From: Hamadaea tsunoensis DSM 44101
GTDB taxonomy: Bacteria > Actinomycetota > Actinomycetes > Mycobacteriales > Micromonosporaceae
Length of the DNA stretch: 64,000 bases
Direction of reading: 5' to 3'
Assembly (NCBI RefSeq): GCF_000428945.1
Contig: NZ_AUAX01000022.1
Span: 88,828-152,827, forward strand
Shown: positions 37,322 through 44,728 of the stretch, piece after piece
Position numbering within the stretch: the stretch's first letter is position 1
Layout: every line of letters begins with the position of its first letter
Made by a program: the position numbers and the translations under genes
Notes under the pieces: model-generated
Told to the model about the DNA's origin: nothing
The model's input: the letters and a program-made list of their open reading frames with translations, nothing else
The model's database searches: none

Positions 37322-38443
37322 GTGGACACCCTTCCCGGTCTGACGGCCAATCCCGTCCAGGACCGTATCCAGTCCGCCGTCGAGTCGCTCGTCGCGAGCG
37401 GTCGCGAGGCGGCCGTCCAGGTCGCCGCGTACCACCGGGGCCGGCTGGTCGTCGACGCGGTCGCGGGGCTCGCCGACTCGGGTACCGGCCGTGCCGCGCT
37501 CGCGAGTACGCCGTTCTTCAGCTACTCCACCGGCAAGGCGCTCACCGCGACCGTCGTGCACGTCCTCGCCGAGCGCGGCGAGCTCGACTACGACCTGCGG
37601 ATCGCCGACGTCTGGCCGGAGTACGCCCGGCATGGCAAGGAATCGACGACGCTCCGGCACGCGCTGACCCACACGGCCGGCGTACCGCACCTGCCGGAGG
37701 ACACGACGCCGGAGGACTTCGTCGACTGGGACCGCATGTGCGCCGTCCTCGCCGACACGAGGCCACTGTGGACACCGGGCTCCCGCAACGGTTACCACGC
37801 CTGGACTTTCGGCTGGCTCATCGGCGAGACCGTACGCCGGGCCACCGGCCGCACGCTGCGGGAGGCGCTCACGCAGGAGGTGACGGGACCCCTCGGGATC
37901 GCCGACGAGGTGTTCCTGGCGGTGCCGGAGGCGCACCTCGACCGGCTCGCCGTCCTGGAGGAGCGCGACTGGTCGGACGCGCTGGACCTGATGGCCGCGA
38001 TGGTTCCCCACCTGCGGCAGGTCGTGCCGCCGAAGGTGCGTACGGACGCGGCTCTGGCGAATCGGCGGGACATCCTGACGGCCGACCTGCCGGCGATGGG
38101 CACCATGAGCGCCCGGGGTCTCGCCCGCATGTACTCGGCCCTTCTCGACGGAACCCTGATCTCGCCGGAGCGGCTGGCGCTCGTGAGCACGGCGGCGACC
38201 GACGGCCCGGACTGGGTCTTCGGCGTGGACTCCCCGAAAACCCTCGGGTACGCCCTCGATGCCGGCATGGTCGGCTGGAGCGGCATGGGCGGCAGCATCG
38301 CCGGCATGGCGCCCGAGCTCGGGCTGGCTCTCGCGATCACGAAGAACGCGCTGGCCTACGGCGGCGAGGACGACCCGATGGAGGAACTGCGGAGCCAGCT
38401 GGTGGCTGCCGCCCGCGACGGCGAATTCGACAGTCTGAACTGA
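37322..38443 (+). CDS. Beta-lactamase-fold serine hydrolase (esterase EstB/class C-like)
   Basis: 373-aa cytosolic enzyme of the beta-lactamase family, more like EstB-type esterases than true beta-lactamases. S-x-x-K motif Ser69-T-G-Lys72 (FSYSTGK) and the second-motif Tyr in GYHAWTFGW are seen. The usual third motif is replaced by VGWSGMGGS. No signal peptide, so antibiotic resistance in the periphery is unlikely. It starts with GTG after GAGAGGA. An MarR gene with its own promoter begins 18 bp after the stop, so the hydrolase is a separate unit. Substrate unknown. Confidence 0.88.
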   Translation: MDTLPGLTANPVQDRIQSAVESLVASGREAAVQVAAYHRGRLVVDAVAGLADSGTGRAALASTPFFSYSTGKALTATVVHVLAERGELDYDLRIADVWPEYARHGKESTTLRHALTHTAGVPHLPEDTTPEDFVDWDRMCAVLADTRPLWTPGSRNGYHAWTFGWLIGETVRRATGRTLREALTQEVTGPLGIADEVFLAVPEAHLDRLAVLEERDWSDALDLMAAMVPHLRQVVPPKVRTDAALANRRDILTADLPAMGTMSARGLARMYSALLDGTLISPERLALVSTAATDGPDWVFGVDSPKTLGYALDAGMVGWSGMGGSIAGMAPELGLALAITKNALAYGGEDDPMEELRSQLVAAARDGEFDSLN

Positions 38444-38455
38444 TAAGTTTATACT
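38427..38455 (+). promoter_or_regulatory. Strong promoter for leaderless marR
   Basis: TCGACA (38427-38432), 17-bp spacer, TATACT (38450-38455), then six bases to the ATG of the MarR gene, which must therefore start at or next to the 5' end of the mRNA. The -35 overlaps the end of the upstream gene. Confidence 0.75.
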
Positions 38456-38461
38456 GGCTAT

Positions 38462-38893
38462 ATGGGTGAAGACTCGGCCGCCCGGGCGGCTCGCGAGATC
38501 GTCGTCGTCTTCAGCCGCCTGCGGCGCAGGTTGCGGGAGGTTTCCGGCGTCGACGACCTCACCCCTTCGCAGACTTCCGTGCTCAGCCGGCTCCTCAAGG
38601 AAGGGCCGTCGAGTGCGAGTGCCCTCGCCACCGCGGAGCGCGTACGCCCCCAGTCGATGGCCGCGATTCTGACCGCCCTCGACGAGCAGGGGCTCATTCG
38701 CCGGCAGCCCGATCCCGCCGACGGCCGGCGGCAGGTGATTCAGCTCAGCGAGGCGGGCCGAGGCCGGACGGAGGGCAATCGGCAGGCGAAGGAGGAGTGG
38801 CTGGTGCGAACGCTGGCGGAGAACCTGACCGAGGAGGAGCGCGAAGTGGTCACCCGCGCGATGGGCCTGCTGGAACGGCTGACCGGACCGTGA
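38462..38893 (+). CDS. MarR-family transcriptional regulator
   Basis: 143 aa. Winged helix with DDLTPSQTSVLSRLLKEGPS, the recognition region TAERVRPQSMAAILTALDEQGLI and the wing DPADGRRQVIQLSEAGR, followed by a dimerisation helix. No Shine-Dalgarno; leaderless from a near-consensus promoter. The stop overlaps the GTG of the following MFS fragment (GTGA), the common arrangement of a MarR regulator with the efflux pump it controls. Because that pump looks truncated, the regulator may now control only a remnant or act elsewhere. Confidence 0.92.
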   Translation: MGEDSAARAAREIVVVFSRLRRRLREVSGVDDLTPSQTSVLSRLLKEGPSSASALATAERVRPQSMAAILTALDEQGLIRRQPDPADGRRQVIQLSEAGRGRTEGNRQAKEEWLVRTLAENLTEEEREVVTRAMGLLERLTGP

Positions 38894-39495
38894 GCGCGAC
38901 GACGGCGGGAACCGGCTTCGATCGGCGGCTGCTGCTGCCGATGTTCCTGACCGCCATCGTCGTATCGAGCACGACCGGCCGCCACCCCGAAGTCCGCCGC
39001 AAACTCCTGGTGGGCGGCGCCACCCAGGTGCTGGCCTGCACGCTCCTGCTGCTCCTGCACCCGGCGAGCGCGATCTGGCTGCTGCTCGCGATCGTGATCG
39101 TCGTCGGCGTACCGCAGGGGCTGATCGGGCTGGCCAACCAGAACGCGGTCTACCACCAGTCGGACGCGGCGCGGATCGGGTCCGCCGCGGGGCTGCTGCG
39201 GACCTTCATGTACCTCGGCGCGATGGTGGCCTCGGCCGCGACCGGTGCGTTCCTCGGCGACGGGGCGGACACCGTGGGGCTGCACCGGCTGGCCGAGTTC
39301 ATGGTCGTGGTCTCGATACTCGGACTGGCGGTCGCGGTGGCGGACCGCTCACTGCGCAGGATCGGCCGCCGCACCCCAGCAGCAGAGCCCGCGGACACCG
39401 GCGACCGCGCGAACACCGGCGACCGCGTGGACACCAACGATCACGGGAATTCCGTCGAGCGCACCGACGCACCGATGAGAAGTGGTGGGGGCTGA
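38890..39495 (+). pseudogene. MFS transporter remnant with apparent internal deletion
   Basis: 201 aa in an intact frame, but far too short for an MFS pump (usually 400-500 aa). Residues 8-20 (GTGFDRRLLLPMF) look like the extreme N-terminus of a drug exporter. From about residue 26 (STTGRHPEVRRKLLVGG) the sequence matches the C-terminal half: about four membrane helices, the LANQNAVYHQSDAARIGSAA segment, and a hydrophilic tail with repeated TGDR/TNDH units. So an in-frame deletion appears to have removed roughly the first eight helices. Coupled to marR by GTGA. A functional mini-protein is possible but less likely. Confidence 0.6.
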
Positions 39496-39505
39496 GAGCT
39501 CTCAG
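39492..39505. terminator. Palindrome holding both convergent stop codons
   Basis: CTGAGAGCTCTCAG is a perfect 14-bp palindrome. The stop of the MFS remnant and the stop of the opposite gene both fall in it. Possibly a short bidirectional terminator. Confidence 0.35.
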
Positions 39506-39969
39506 ACCGTCTGGAGGACCGGAGCCGACAACGATCCCGCCACTCCCGGCGCCAGCTTTCCCACCAGTTCCCACAGCTCCGGTGACTCCACCGCCGCACC
39601 CGCCACGACCGGATCCGTGGTGAGCAGCAGCGCCAGATGCCGTCCCGCGTGGCTGGCCACCGCGTCGAGGCCGAGCGCGTACGGGCTGGGCATCAGGGGA
39701 CTCGCCGAGAACTCGATCGCGTCGGCGGGCACCGGCTGCGTCGGCTCCCCGGGTGTGGGATCGGGCAGCGCCGCGTAGGTGAGGACCACGTCGTCGGCGT
39801 ACCGCCAGGACGTCGAGTGCACCAGCGCGCCGCGCGTACACAAGGTGAGGCCCGCCAGGGAGACGGCCAGGTCGTCCGGGTGCATCCCGGTCTCCAACCG
39901 GCCGCGCACGGCTCGATAGCGCAGCATTCCCTGCCGCTGCGAGAGCAGCAGGACCTCGACGGTGGTCAC
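39502..39969 (-). CDS. Conserved-looking unknown protein
   Basis: 155 aa, soluble, no signal peptide. Mixed alpha/beta; landmarks are TLCTRGALVHSTSWRYADDV and a Pro-rich middle (ALPDPTPGEPTQPVPAD), with a His-rich ASHAGRHLALLL helix. No family recognised. The GTG start has TATACT (39977-39982) seven bases before it and no ribosome-binding site, so it is probably leaderless. An inverted repeat overlaps this promoter. Convergent with the MFS remnant; both stop codons lie in one 14-bp palindrome. Confidence 0.7.
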   Translation of the reverse strand: MTTVEVLLLSQRQGMLRYRAVRGRLETGMHPDDLAVSLAGLTLCTRGALVHSTSWRYADDVVLTYAALPDPTPGEPTQPVPADAIEFSASPLMPSPYALGLDAVASHAGRHLALLLTTDPVVAGAAVESPELWELVGKLAPGVAGSLSAPVLQTV

Positions 39970-39979
39970 GGCGGCGAGT

Positions 39980-40004
39980 ATATCCTAGTCAGTCGGTAGG
40001 ATAT
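39980..40004. promoter_or_regulatory. Inverted repeat over the promoter of the 39969 gene
   Basis: ATATCCTA and TAGGATAT are perfect 8-bp arms nine bases apart. The left arm overlaps the -10 box TATACT. It also covers the stop codon of the oxidoreductase, so an operator or a terminator role are both possible. Confidence 0.5.
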
Positions 40005-40921
40005 CCAGAACTATTTTCCGGCGGGACGTCCAGAACGATTTTCCCGAGTACGCGACGCGCGAACAACTCCGCCGCGGCTGCCGGCAGCGCGTCCCAGGGC
40101 CCTCGCCATCCGACGGGCGCGACGAGGTCGCCGGCGGCGAGCAGCCCGGCCAGGATCGCCAGGTCGGGCCCGAAACTGGACACGTCGCCGTAGGTCTGGA
40201 TCCGCCGCGGTTCGCCCATCGAGAACAGCGCGCCGGCCGGGAAGTTGGCCGGTTCCCCCGAGGTGGCGCCGATGCAGTGCAGTACGCCGCCCGCCCGCAG
40301 CAGTCCCCAGGCGGAGACGAGCAGCGATCCGCCGACGTTGTCGAGGACGACGTCGACCGGGGCGATCCCGTCGAGGCCGACCGCGATCTCGGTCGCGCCG
40401 AGGTCGGTGAGGCCCTGGGCGCGTTCGGCCGATCCGACCGCGGCCACCACTTCGGCGCCGCCGAGCCGGGCCAGCTGGACGGCGAAGCGGCCGACCCCGC
40501 CGGAGGCGCCGGTGATCAGAACCCGTTTACCGGCAAGCGATCCGGAGGCGCGCAGCGTACGCAGTGCGGCCGCGCCCGCGACCGGCAGGCAGGCGGCGTC
40601 GGCGAGGTCCACCGTGGCCGGGACCTCGGCGAGGTTGTCGGTCGAGATGGCGGCCAGCTGCGCCCAGGCACCCGCGCCGAAGCCGACGACACGCGTACCG
40701 GCGGCCGGACCGGAGCCGTCGGCGGCCGGGGCCACCACGATGCCGGCCGCGTCGTAGCCCAGCGGCTCGCCGGGGCCGCGCAGGGGGTGGCGGAGTTCGC
40801 CGAAATTGGCCGAGGCGTGGTGGACGGCGATGAGTGCCTGGTCGGGCCGGGGGCGGGGGTCGTCGATGGTGGTCAGCTGGACGTTCCCGGGCCGGCCGGG
40901 CGCGGCGACGAGCGCAAGCAT
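39989..40921 (-). CDS. Zinc-less medium-chain oxidoreductase (quinone reductase type)
   Basis: 310 aa of the MDR superfamily, NADPH:quinone oxidoreductase branch. N-terminal GroES-like part (ALIAVHHASANFGELRHPL, GYDAAGIVV), then a Rossmann domain with VLITGASGGVGRFAVQLARLGGAEVVAAVGS at about 135-165. No Cys/His zinc ligands. The ATG at 40921 has TAAGCT exactly six bases before it (40928-40933) and no Shine-Dalgarno, so a leaderless start is likely; an in-frame GTG two codons earlier is the alternative. Divergent from an SRPBCC-ArsR pair, with twin operator-like repeats in the gap. Substrate unknown. Confidence 0.9.
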   Translation of the reverse strand: MLALVAAPGRPGNVQLTTIDDPRPRPDQALIAVHHASANFGELRHPLRGPGEPLGYDAAGIVVAPAADGSGPAAGTRVVGFGAGAWAQLAAISTDNLAEVPATVDLADAACLPVAGAAALRTLRASGSLAGKRVLITGASGGVGRFAVQLARLGGAEVVAAVGSAERAQGLTDLGATEIAVGLDGIAPVDVVLDNVGGSLLVSAWGLLRAGGVLHCIGATSGEPANFPAGALFSMGEPRRIQTYGDVSSFGPDLAILAGLLAAGDLVAPVGWRGPWDALPAAAAELFARRVLGKIVLDVPPENSSGYPTD

Positions 40922-40937
40922 GTACACAGCTTAATGT

Positions 40938-40952
40938 GCAACCATCGGTTGC
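40938..40952. promoter_or_regulatory. ArsR-type operator, site 1
   Basis: GCAACC-ATC-GGTTGC, a perfect 6-bp inverted repeat five bases upstream of the -10 of the oxidoreductase gene. Part of a longer direct repeat beginning TTAATGTGCAACCA that recurs 40 bp later. Confidence 0.65.
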
Positions 40953-40977
40953 GCGTACGCGCCTCGCGGGTTAATGT

Positions 40978-40992
40978 GCAACCAAGGGTTGC
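40978..40992. promoter_or_regulatory. ArsR-type operator, site 2
   Basis: GCAACC-AAG-GGTTGC, same arms and same flank as site 1, exactly 40 bp (about four helical turns) apart, 15 bp before the SRPBCC start. The ArsR protein encoded two genes downstream is the obvious candidate to bind both. Confidence 0.65.
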
Positions 40993-41006
40993 GTATAAGG
41001 GAGGGC

Positions 41007-41453
41007 ATGATGAACGTGATCGAGAGTGAAATCCTGGTCGAGGCGCCCGTGGACGTCGTCTGGAAGATCGTCACCGAGCCGGACCAGATGACCGAGTGGT
41101 TCAGTGACGCCGCCGATCTCGACCTGCGCGCGGGCGGCGTGGGCACGCTCGTCTTCGGGGCGGCGGACCACCCGGAGAAGCACACCTCGATGATCGCGAT
41201 CGAGGCTGTCGACCCGCCGCGCCGGTTCGCCTTCCGGTGGAACTTCCCGGCCGGCGAGCAGCCCGGCCCGGGCAACTCGGTGCTCGTCGAGTTCACGCTG
41301 ACGGCCGAGGGCGACGGCACACGCGTCCGCGTCGTGGAGTCGGGCGTGGAGGAGCAGGGCTGGCCGGCCGCCGAAGTCGAGGAGTACACCCGGACGCACA
41401 CCGAGGGCTGGGCGGCCCACCTGGTACGCCTCAACGCGATTGCGGCAAAGTAG
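41007..41453 (+). CDS. SRPBCC/AHSA1-family protein
   Basis: 148 aa. START-like hydrophobic-pocket fold of the AHSA1 branch: N-terminal strand IESEILVEAPVDVVWKIVTE, then PDQMTEWFSDAA, a middle with RRFAFRWNFP, and the C-terminal helix EEYTRTHTEGWAAHLVRLNAI. AAGGGAGGGC precedes the ATG at 41007; the frame is open a little further up. Separated by 6 bp from an arsR gene. SRPBCC plus ArsR is a common pair in actinobacteria in which ArsR represses both. Ligand unknown. Confidence 0.9.
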   Translation: MMNVIESEILVEAPVDVVWKIVTEPDQMTEWFSDAADLDLRAGGVGTLVFGAADHPEKHTSMIAIEAVDPPRRFAFRWNFPAGEQPGPGNSVLVEFTLTAEGDGTRVRVVESGVEEQGWPAAEVEEYTRTHTEGWAAHLVRLNAIAAK

Positions 41454-41459
41454 GCGGCG

Positions 41460-41885
41460 ATGAGCGAGCCGGCCGAGGACGAACTGTGGGCGGCGGTGGC
41501 CGAACCGAGCCGCCGCCGCGTACTCGACCTGCTGCTCGCCCGGGGTGAGGCGACTCCGACAACGCTCGCCGCGCAGCTGCCGTTCACCCGGCAGGCGGTC
41601 GCGAAGCATCTGGCCGTCCTCGACCGGGCCGGCCTGGTCGAGGCCCGGCGCAGCGGTCGCGAGGTGCTCTACGCCGTCCGCCCGGACCGGCTCGACGAGG
41701 CGGCCCGGGCGATGGCGGCCGCCGCGCGGCAGATGGCCGAGGCGGCGGCGCGCTGGGACCGGCGCCTGGTCGCGATCAAACGGCTCGCCGAAGCCGCCCG
41801 CAAAGACGAAGCCGCCCGCGAAGACCAAGCCGCCAACAGAGACGGAGCCGCCCGCCCGGGCGAAGCCGACCGCGAAGACGGTTGA
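41460..41885 (+). CDS. ArsR-family transcriptional regulator
   Basis: 141 aa. Winged helix at about 8-85: WAAVAEPSRRRVLDLLLARG, recognition helix region TRQAVAKHLAVLDRAGLV, wing RRSGREVLYAV. No metal-binding Cys pair, so not an arsenic sensor. The C-terminal tail (110-141) is a charged low-complexity run of KDEAAREDQAANRDGAARPG-like repeats. Follows the SRPBCC gene by 6 bp, probably one operon, with twin GCAACC-GGTTGC sites upstream as likely targets. Confidence 0.92.
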   Translation: MSEPAEDELWAAVAEPSRRRVLDLLLARGEATPTTLAAQLPFTRQAVAKHLAVLDRAGLVEARRSGREVLYAVRPDRLDEAARAMAAAARQMAEAAARWDRRLVAIKRLAEAARKDEAAREDQAANRDGAARPGEADREDG

Positions 41886-41894
41886 TCGGGCGAC

Positions 41895-42440
41895 TCAGCA
41901 GAGCTGTTCGCGCCGACCGCCGAGGACGGCCCCCGAGCCCGGGTCCACGAGCATCACGTCGATGCAGACGGTTCCCGGCTCGGGGCCTTTCACCGGTGTG
42001 TCACGGTGCGGCCCGCCGAAGAAGGCGGCCGGCACGTTGTGGGCGATGACCACGTACGCCAATGTGTCCTGACCTGCCGCAAGGCCGTAGTACCCGGCGT
42101 GCGCGGCGTCCGGGAACCGGATGAGCCGCAGGGCGACCTCGGCCGACGACGCGTACGCCGAACTCTTCCAGTACGCGTCGGCCGCCCGGGCCGCCGCGGG
42201 CGCGTCGAGGGCGGCGGAGACCGATGCGGGTGCCGGGAGCGAGACGAACCCCGCGTCCGCGTACGTGACTGCTCTGTCCACATTGGCCGGATCATGGCCG
42301 AGGGTGAGCGCGGTCGGCGGCCGGTAGCGTACACCGTCGGCACCGCTGGCCGGGCTGGTCAACGGGAGCAGGAACACGACCCCCGCCAGCAGCGGCAGGG
42401 GCAGCCAGCGCAGGGCTGCCGGCTTCGGCGTGGCCTTCAT
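41895..42440 (-). CDS. Secreted protein of unknown function
   Basis: 181 aa. Signal peptide about 1-34 (WLPLPLLAGVVFLLPLTSPASG). Mature part without recognised domain; two Cys near the C-terminus (GTVCIDVML and REQLC) may form a disulfide. TAGGAG lies six bases before the ATG. It follows another secreted gene by 9 bp on the same strand, so the two probably form an operon and may be exported together. Convergent with the arsR gene. Confidence 0.75.
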   Translation of the reverse strand: MKATPKPAALRWLPLPLLAGVVFLLPLTSPASGADGVRYRPPTALTLGHDPANVDRAVTYADAGFVSLPAPASVSAALDAPAAARAADAYWKSSAYASSAEVALRLIRFPDAAHAGYYGLAAGQDTLAYVVIAHNVPAAFFGGPHRDTPVKGPEPGTVCIDVMLVDPGSGAVLGGRREQLC

Positions 42441-42449
42441 GCGGATCTC

Positions 42450-43250
42450 CTATTTCTGCCAGATCGTGAACGCGGTGCAGCTCGACGCCGCCCGCCCCCA
42501 CATGGCGGTGTTGTCGTCGACGCCGTACATGGAGCACGACATCGGCACGAGCACGTCGTCGGAGTAGCGCTGGGCGCCGAGCGCGCTGAACGCGGCCGGC
42601 TGCGCGGCGGTCCCGGGCATGTTGCCGGTCTGGTACTTGGCCTCGCCCATGAACTGCGGCACGAGCGGCAGACGCCATTGCTGGGTGAACGGATTGAAGC
42701 CGCTACTGGCGTAGACGACTCCGTCGACAGAGCCCTGCAGGCACGAGCAGTTCGCATTCCACAGCACCCGGTACGCGGGTTTGTCCCCGGTTGCGGGTGT
42801 GCCCACATATATCGTGTGGAGTTCGCCGGCGGTGTCGCCCAGCCGGCCGGAGCGGTTGGTGTCGTTGGCGAATTGGAAGACGTGCTGGAGTTGCACGGAG
42901 AAGTCGCTCGCGGTGTAACGCATGTAACCGCTCTGTCCCCAGCCGTCGCCCGGCCCGCCGTCGCCGGATCCGATCATCACCCAGGCATAGGTCCACGGCA
43001 TGAATCCGTCCGAGCAGCTGGCGAGCGGCCAGCGCACCACGATGTACGCGGATGCGCCCTCCCAGTTGTACTGCGGCCAGGCATTCGGATTGTGGTAGTA
43101 GCCGTCGAAGTAATTCCCGCCGCCGTCGGGCGTACAGGTAACCGCATTCGCGGGCCGGGCGGAAGTCGTCACCGCGGTGATGGACATCGCCAATGTCAGC
43201 AACACCACTGTCAGCACATCGGACTTAGGGGTCCGGAACATGCCGCTCAT
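42450..43250 (-). CDS. Secreted protein of unknown function, Trp/Tyr-rich
   Basis: About 266 aa from ATG 43250, with a signal peptide (VLTVVLLTLAMSITAV, cleavage after ANA). The mature part is rich in Trp, Tyr and Gly (NYFDGYYHNPNAWPQYNWEG) with several Cys, suggesting a disulfide-stabilised beta fold facing outside, perhaps carbohydrate-binding. No catalytic motif recognised. The frame is open upstream to 43370 but that extension is not signal-like; ATG at 43241 is the other candidate. Upstream gene of a two-gene unit with the 41895 protein. Confidence 0.75.
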   Translation of the reverse strand: MSGMFRTPKSDVLTVVLLTLAMSITAVTTSARPANAVTCTPDGGGNYFDGYYHNPNAWPQYNWEGASAYIVVRWPLASCSDGFMPWTYAWVMIGSGDGGPGDGWGQSGYMRYTASDFSVQLQHVFQFANDTNRSGRLGDTAGELHTIYVGTPATGDKPAYRVLWNANCSCLQGSVDGVVYASSGFNPFTQQWRLPLVPQFMGEAKYQTGNMPGTAAQPAAFSALGAQRYSDDVLVPMSCSMYGVDDNTAMWGRAASSCTAFTIWQK

Positions 43251-43417
43251 GGTATCCGCGGCAACGAAAGATCGGAGTACCCCGAGTGGCGGACAGTGTG
43301 CCGCGATAAGCGTGGCACTAACCCCGAATGAGCAATTCACCCATTCATGTACGCGGATGCTGCTCAACAAAGGTGCGCCAGGCGGTCATAAGAGCGGGCG
43401 GCCGAAGGAGCGGGCGG

Positions 43418-44302
43418 TCAGGAGTGCAGGAGGCTGAGCGCGATCGCCGCGGAGTCGCCGGTCGCCTCCAGGACCCCGGCCATCATGGCCGCCACCATCG
43501 TCGCCAGCACGATCAGCTGCCAGCCGCGCGGATGCGGGCGCTCGCCCAGCAGCGCCGCCACGCGGTCGATCACGGCCAGCCGGTGCAGCGCGAGCGGGGC
43601 TCCCCGACCGGAGGAGCGGGCCAGCGCGGCGGTGGCGATCGTCTTCGCCACGAGCCGCCGGTCGCCGGTCGCGGTCGCGGCCGCCTCGTCGGCCTGGCGC
43701 TCGCACAGGAAGGACACCGCCGCGCGTACGGGAATGAGGGGTGGAAGGGCGGCGGCGGCGAGCGAGGTGGCGGTACGCGCGGCGGCGTGGTGGCCGGACA
43801 GGTGGGCGTGCTCGTGGGCGAACAGCGCGCGCTGCTGGGCGGGGGTGAGCAGGCGGAGCAGGCCGGTGGTGACGACGACCTTGCCGGGGCCGCGGCCCAG
43901 CCAGCCGCGGGCCGGGACGGCGAACGCGTCGGCGCGGTCGTCCTCGCCGATGATGATGTCGTCGGCGGTGCGGGCGAAACCGCTCAGCGCCGCCTGCTCC
44001 CGTGCCCGCGAGCGCATCGCGGCGGTGACCCGCACGCCGGCGGCGACGAGCGCGGCGAGCGCGAGCAGCGAGACGGCGTCGGGGACGGGCACGAGGCCCG
44101 GCAGCCGGCGGCCGATCGGCAGGTCGTCGATGAGCATGCCGGCCAGCAGGCAGAGCGACCAGGCGGCGCCGAGCGCGCCGCTGACCGCGGAGAAGGTCAG
44201 CGACCACAGCCCCCACCCAGGGGGTACGCGCCGCGCGACCGGGCCGGCCAGCCCGGCGAGTCCGGCGCAGAACAGCAGGGGCAGGTAGACCGCCACGGTC
44301 AT
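43418..44302 (-). CDS. M56/BlaR1-like membrane metallopeptidase
   Basis: 294 aa. Membrane helices at about 3-20, 35-57, 76-95 and 258-280. The zinc peptidase motif H163-E-H-A-H167 (HExxH) lies after the third helix, and Glu201 in CERQADEA is the likely third ligand. No extracellular penicillin-sensor domain, so this is the short M56 type common in actinobacteria. The ATG overlaps the stop of the BlaI gene. By analogy with BlaR1-BlaI the peptidase would inactivate the repressor on a signal; which signal is unknown and no beta-lactamase gene is next to it. Confidence 0.9.
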   Translation of the reverse strand: MTVAVYLPLLFCAGLAGLAGPVARRVPPGWGLWSLTFSAVSGALGAAWSLCLLAGMLIDDLPIGRRLPGLVPVPDAVSLLALAALVAAGVRVTAAMRSRAREQAALSGFARTADDIIIGEDDRADAFAVPARGWLGRGPGKVVVTTGLLRLLTPAQQRALFAHEHAHLSGHHAAARTATSLAAAALPPLIPVRAAVSFLCERQADEAAATATGDRRLVAKTIATAALARSSGRGAPLALHRLAVIDRVAALLGERPHPRGWQLIVLATMVAAMMAGVLEATGDSAAIALSLLHS

Positions 44303-44649
44303 CAGTCGCCGTCCAGCGCCGCCCGCAAGGCCGCCTCGTCGGCGGGGGAGAGGTTGGTGACGAAGCGCATGAGGATCTCGCCGCGGTCGCTGCCCGCGTC
44401 GAGTACGGCGCGCATCTGATCGGCGGCGGCCCCGGCGGCGTCCTGCACCGGCCGGTACGCCGAGCGGCCGGCCGGGCCGACGCGGCGTACGCGGCCCTTG
44501 GCGGTGAGCCTCGTCAAGATCGTGTGCACGGTGTTGTACGCGAGCCCGCCGCCTACCGCCTCCTGCACCTCGCTGGCCGTCAGCGCCTGCGGAGCGGACC
44601 AGAGTACGCCGAGCACCTCGCCTTCGAGCTGTCCGGCCGGTCTGCGCAT
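44302..44649 (-). CDS. BlaI/MecI-family repressor
   Basis: 115 aa. Winged helix: LEGEVLGVLWSAPQALTASEVQEAV, the recognition stretch AYNTVHTILTRLTAKGRVRR, wing GRSAYRPV, and a C-terminal dimerisation/cleavage region. TACTCT (44656-44661) lies six bases before the ATG and no Shine-Dalgarno is present, so a leaderless mRNA is likely. A BlaI-like dyad lies 29 bp further up. Forms an overlapping operon with the M56 peptidase. Confidence 0.92.
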   Translation of the reverse strand: MRRPAGQLEGEVLGVLWSAPQALTASEVQEAVGGGLAYNTVHTILTRLTAKGRVRRVGPAGRSAYRPVQDAAGAAADQMRAVLDAGSDRGEILMRFVTNLSPADEAALRAALDGD

Positions 44650-44677
44650 GCCAGAAGAGTACCCGGATCGAGGACTT

Positions 44678-44694
44678 CCCTACGGTTTGTAGGG
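44678..44694. promoter_or_regulatory. Candidate BlaI operator
   Basis: CCCTAC-GGTTT-GTAGGG, 6-bp arms with TAC/GTA ends like BlaI/MecI dyads, upstream of the blaI-like gene and in the gap before the convergent phosphoesterase tail. Confidence 0.5.
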
Positions 44695-44728
44695 TCCAAT
44701 GAGCGCGAACTGGGCTGATGCCGAGTGC

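Noticed and set aside
37322..38443. True class C beta-lactamase, which would pair with the BlaI-M56 genes 6 kb away
   Set aside because: No signal peptide, the third active-site motif is not K-T/S-G, and the gene has no BlaI-like dyad.
38890..39495. Frameshifted full-length MFS gene
   Set aside because: There is no room between marR and the GTG for the missing helices, and no MFS-like sequence is found in other frames nearby; an internal deletion fits better.
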